Shown piece by piece: positions 62,297 to 64,000 of a stretch of 64,000 nucleotides of DNA. Positions within the stretch are counted from its first letter, which is position 1; each line of letters begins with the position of its first letter. Both the position numbers and the translations under genes were made by a program. This DNA comes from Flammeovirgaceae bacterium 311 (GTDB taxonomy: Bacteria; Bacteroidota; Bacteroidia; Cytophagales; Cyclobacteriaceae): contig CP004371.1 of assembly GCA_000597885.1 (NCBI GenBank), forward strand, positions 930,001-994,000, given 5' to 3'. The notes beneath the pieces are model-generated. The model worked only from the letters and a program-made list of their open reading frames with translations, ran no database searches and had not been told where the DNA came from.

Positions 62297-62572
62297 TTAC
62301 ATTCTACAAAAAAAGAAAGGTCGGCTTTGTATAATAGTGCTGATTTTCCTGCACCGGAAGCTACTCCGGCGCTTTTGATTGCATGGTTTTCTTTTAAGGA
62401 AAGCTACAGCCTTAAAGGAAACCGCTACAGGTGATGGTGCTTTAGCAAGCTCATCCCAAAACTGCTCCTCCGTCTGCATGCTGGCGGCATAAAGCTTCAT
62501 TAACTGCGCTATTTTCAGTTTTTTTAAGTGGATAAGCTTATATTGATCAGTAAGTTCCATATCAACAAACAA
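62297..62572 (-). CDS. Doubtful small ORF upstream of the GH2 gene
   Basis: A 91-codon frame gives a protein with a helical N-terminus (MELTDQYKLIHLKKLKIAQLMK) and a basic, low-complexity C-terminus. I recognise nothing. It is divergent from the glycoside hydrolase gene, 11 bases away. The N-terminal half has ordinary composition while the tail (RRSSFRCRKISTIIQSRPFFFCRM) looks non-coding, so it may be a remnant or chance frame. Confidence 0.25.
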   Translation of the reverse strand: MFVDMELTDQYKLIHLKKLKIAQLMKLYAASMQTEEQFWDELAKAPSPVAVSFKAVAFLKRKPCNQKRRSSFRCRKISTIIQSRPFFFCRM

Positions 62573-62583
62573 CAGACCAGAGC

Positions 62584-64000
62584 ATGTTCCGACTCTTACT
62601 ACTGATGGCAGCAGTTATTTGCTGTATGCAACCTTCGCTTGAAGCACAGCAGACAAATGCACCAGCTACCCAACAGGCACAGCAGGCACCCCTGCTCATC
62701 AATGCTTTTAACAGGAGCACCCAAAGCCTTAATGGCAGCTGGCAAATAATTGTAGACCCTTTCGACAACGGCTACCTCAACTACCGCCTGCAGCCCTTCG
62801 ATGAAATGGACTCGCCAAACAACAACGCCTACTACAGAAATTATAAAACTGACGATAAAAGCCAGCTTGTAGAGTATGACTTTGATGAATCCGAAACCCT
62901 GGAGGTGCCCAGTGACTGGAACAGCCAAAATGAAAAGCTTTTTTACTATGAAGGCTCAGTGTGGTACAAAAAATCCTTCGACTTCAGCAAAAAGAATCCT
63001 GCCAACAAGGTATTTCTGCATTTTGGTGCTGTAAATTATAAAGCCGATGTTTATCTCAATGGCGAAAAGCTGGGGGTACACAAAGGTGGCTTTACCCCTT
63101 TTGATTACGACATCACAGACCGGCTGAAAGAGGCAGACAATTTTGTGATACTGCGGGTAAATAATCAGCGCCGTCCGGAAGAGGTACCCACCATTAACAC
63201 CGATTGGTGGAATTATGGCGGTATTACCCGCGATGTAAGCCTGATAGAAGTTCCGCCTACCTACATCAGCGATTATAAGCTGCAGCTCGACCCCAAAAAT
63301 AACACGCAGCTCCTGGGTTATATCCAGCTATCCGGCACAGCGCAGGCAGGAAAGAAAGTTACCCTGAACATACCCGAACTTAAAGTTAAGCAGGAGTTTA
63401 CCACCGATGGAAATGGCAGATCCGCTGTAAATATTAAGCTAAGGCGGGTACAGTACTGGTCGCCGGAGCGTCCAAAGCTATACAACATGCAGCTGAGCAC
63501 AGGAGAAGAAACTGTAGAAGAACGTATAGGTCTCCGTACCCTTACAGTTGCAGGACCAGAGATTTTACTGAACGGCCAGCCGGTTTTTTTAAGGGGTATC
63601 AGCATACACGAAGAAAACCCCCTGAAGGGAGGCAGAGCCCATTCGGAAGAAGATGCCAGATTACTGCTAGGCTGGGCAAAGGAGCTGGGCTGTAATTTTG
63701 TACGGCTGGCCCATTACCCGCATAACGAACATATGCCACGCCTGGCTGATGAAATGGGTCTGATGGTATGGGAAGAAAACCCGGTATACTGGACCATACA
63801 CTGGGAAAACCCTGAGACTTATCGGAATGCAGAAAACCAGCTGACGGAGCTGATCACCCGCGATAAAAACCGTGCTTCGGTTGTGATCTGGTCCATGGCC
63901 AACGAAACCCCCACCAGTGAGCCCCGCCTGCAGTTCTTAAGCCGGCTTGCTGCCAGGGCACGAGAACTGGATGGAACCCGCCTGATCAGCGCTGCCCTGG
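62584..64000 (+). CDS. Exported family 2 glycoside hydrolase, 3' end cut by window
   Basis: The first 472 residues are present. A signal peptide (LLLLMAAVICCMQPSLEA) leads to the sugar-binding domain (about residues 50-220, with WYKKSFDF, VYLNGEKLGVHKGGFTPFDYDIT, TDWWNYGGITRDVSLIEVP), an Ig-like domain, then the TIM barrel (FLRGISIHEENP, CNFVRLAHYPHNEHMPRLADEMGLMVWEE). The acid/base Glu is in WSMANETPTSE. The layout resembles beta-glucuronidases and beta-galactosidases of GH2; the nucleophile lies beyond the edge. It acts in the periplasm or outside. Confidence 0.9.
   Translation, partial: MFRLLLLMAAVICCMQPSLEAQQTNAPATQQAQQAPLLINAFNRSTQSLNGSWQIIVDPFDNGYLNYRLQPFDEMDSPNNNAYYRNYKTDDKSQLVEYDFDESETLEVPSDWNSQNEKLFYYEGSVWYKKSFDFSKKNPANKVFLHFGAVNYKADVYLNGEKLGVHKGGFTPFDYDITDRLKEADNFVILRVNNQRRPEEVPTINTDWWNYGGITRDVSLIEVPPTYISDYKLQLDPKNNTQLLGYIQLSGTAQAGKKVTLNIPELKVKQEFTTDGNGRSAVNIKLRRVQYWSPERPKLYNMQLSTGEETVEERIGLRTLTVAGPEILLNGQPVFLRGISIHEENPLKGGRAHSEEDARLLLGWAKELGCNFVRLAHYPHNEHMPRLADEMGLMVWEENPVYWTIHWENPETYRNAENQLTELITRDKNRASVVIWSMANETPTSEPRLQFLSRLAARARELDGTRLISAAL

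Overview
The window is chromosomal DNA of a Bacteroidota bacterium, most likely a member of the Cytophagales. The evidence is two proteins with type IX secretion (T9SS) sorting domains (a CHU_C/type B domain and a type A domain), an IPExxxVDY-family gene beside pyk, an S46 dipeptidyl-peptidase, many non-ATG starts without Shine-Dalgarno sequences, and a few TAnnTTTG-type -7 promoter elements. I see no rRNA, tRNA, CRISPR array, prophage, integrase or insertion sequence. Base composition looks even, so this reads as a mostly core-genome segment. I do not assign a genus.

Layout. 1-11,500 holds housekeeping genes: an SDR oxidoreductase, a YfcE-type phosphoesterase, hisS, a T9SS-exported protein, ybaB, a family 2 glycosyltransferase, a PspC protein, a TPR lipoprotein, pdhB and ffh. 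A 50-residue lmo0937-type membrane protein follows at 11,562-11,714. 11,900-19,200 is a small glycan cluster (YfhO-like membrane protein, GT-B-like protein, flippase, GT4 transferase) whose genes alternate in strand and overlap tail to tail. 19,280-21,650 holds pfkA, a degenerate LemA-like gene and miaA. 21,738-28,001 is a tightly coupled run: hybrid histidine kinase, receiver protein, an unknown 89-residue protein, a PhnP-like metallohydrolase, then an RqcH/NFACT-like protein. 28,069-32,397 is the conserved divergent block pyk-IPExxxVDY // acpP-fabF-rnc. nadE and lgt follow.

Immediately after the lgt stop codon is a roughly 275 bp non-coding element built from nested inverted repeats, flanked by 24 bp terminal inverted repeats. 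After it come a DUF4184 membrane protein, an Omp85/POTRA outer-membrane protein, an S46 peptidase and a 1702-residue exported protein with about seven FG-GAP-like motifs and thirteen copies of a 73-residue repeat. 46,850-64,000 holds an arsenosugar-type arsenite methyltransferase with no ArsS partner beside it, an SGNH hydrolase, an S1/P1 nuclease, a PlsC-like acyltransferase, an ammonium transporter, a UMF1-type MFS transporter, the three-gene transhydrogenase pntAA-pntAB-pntB, a Gfo/Idh/MocA oxidoreductase, a small lipoprotein, a GyrI-like protein, a Dph6-family ATPase, a GNAT acetyltransferase and the start of an exported family 2 glycoside hydrolase cut by the window edge.

The parts most worth following up are the nested-palindrome element with a partial look-alike after the 1702-residue gene, the 13-repeat protein, the orphan arsM, the kinase-receiver-89-residue operon, the RqcH-like gene, and the run of overlapping convergent genes in the glycan region. 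I did not find a clear new defence or mobile system.
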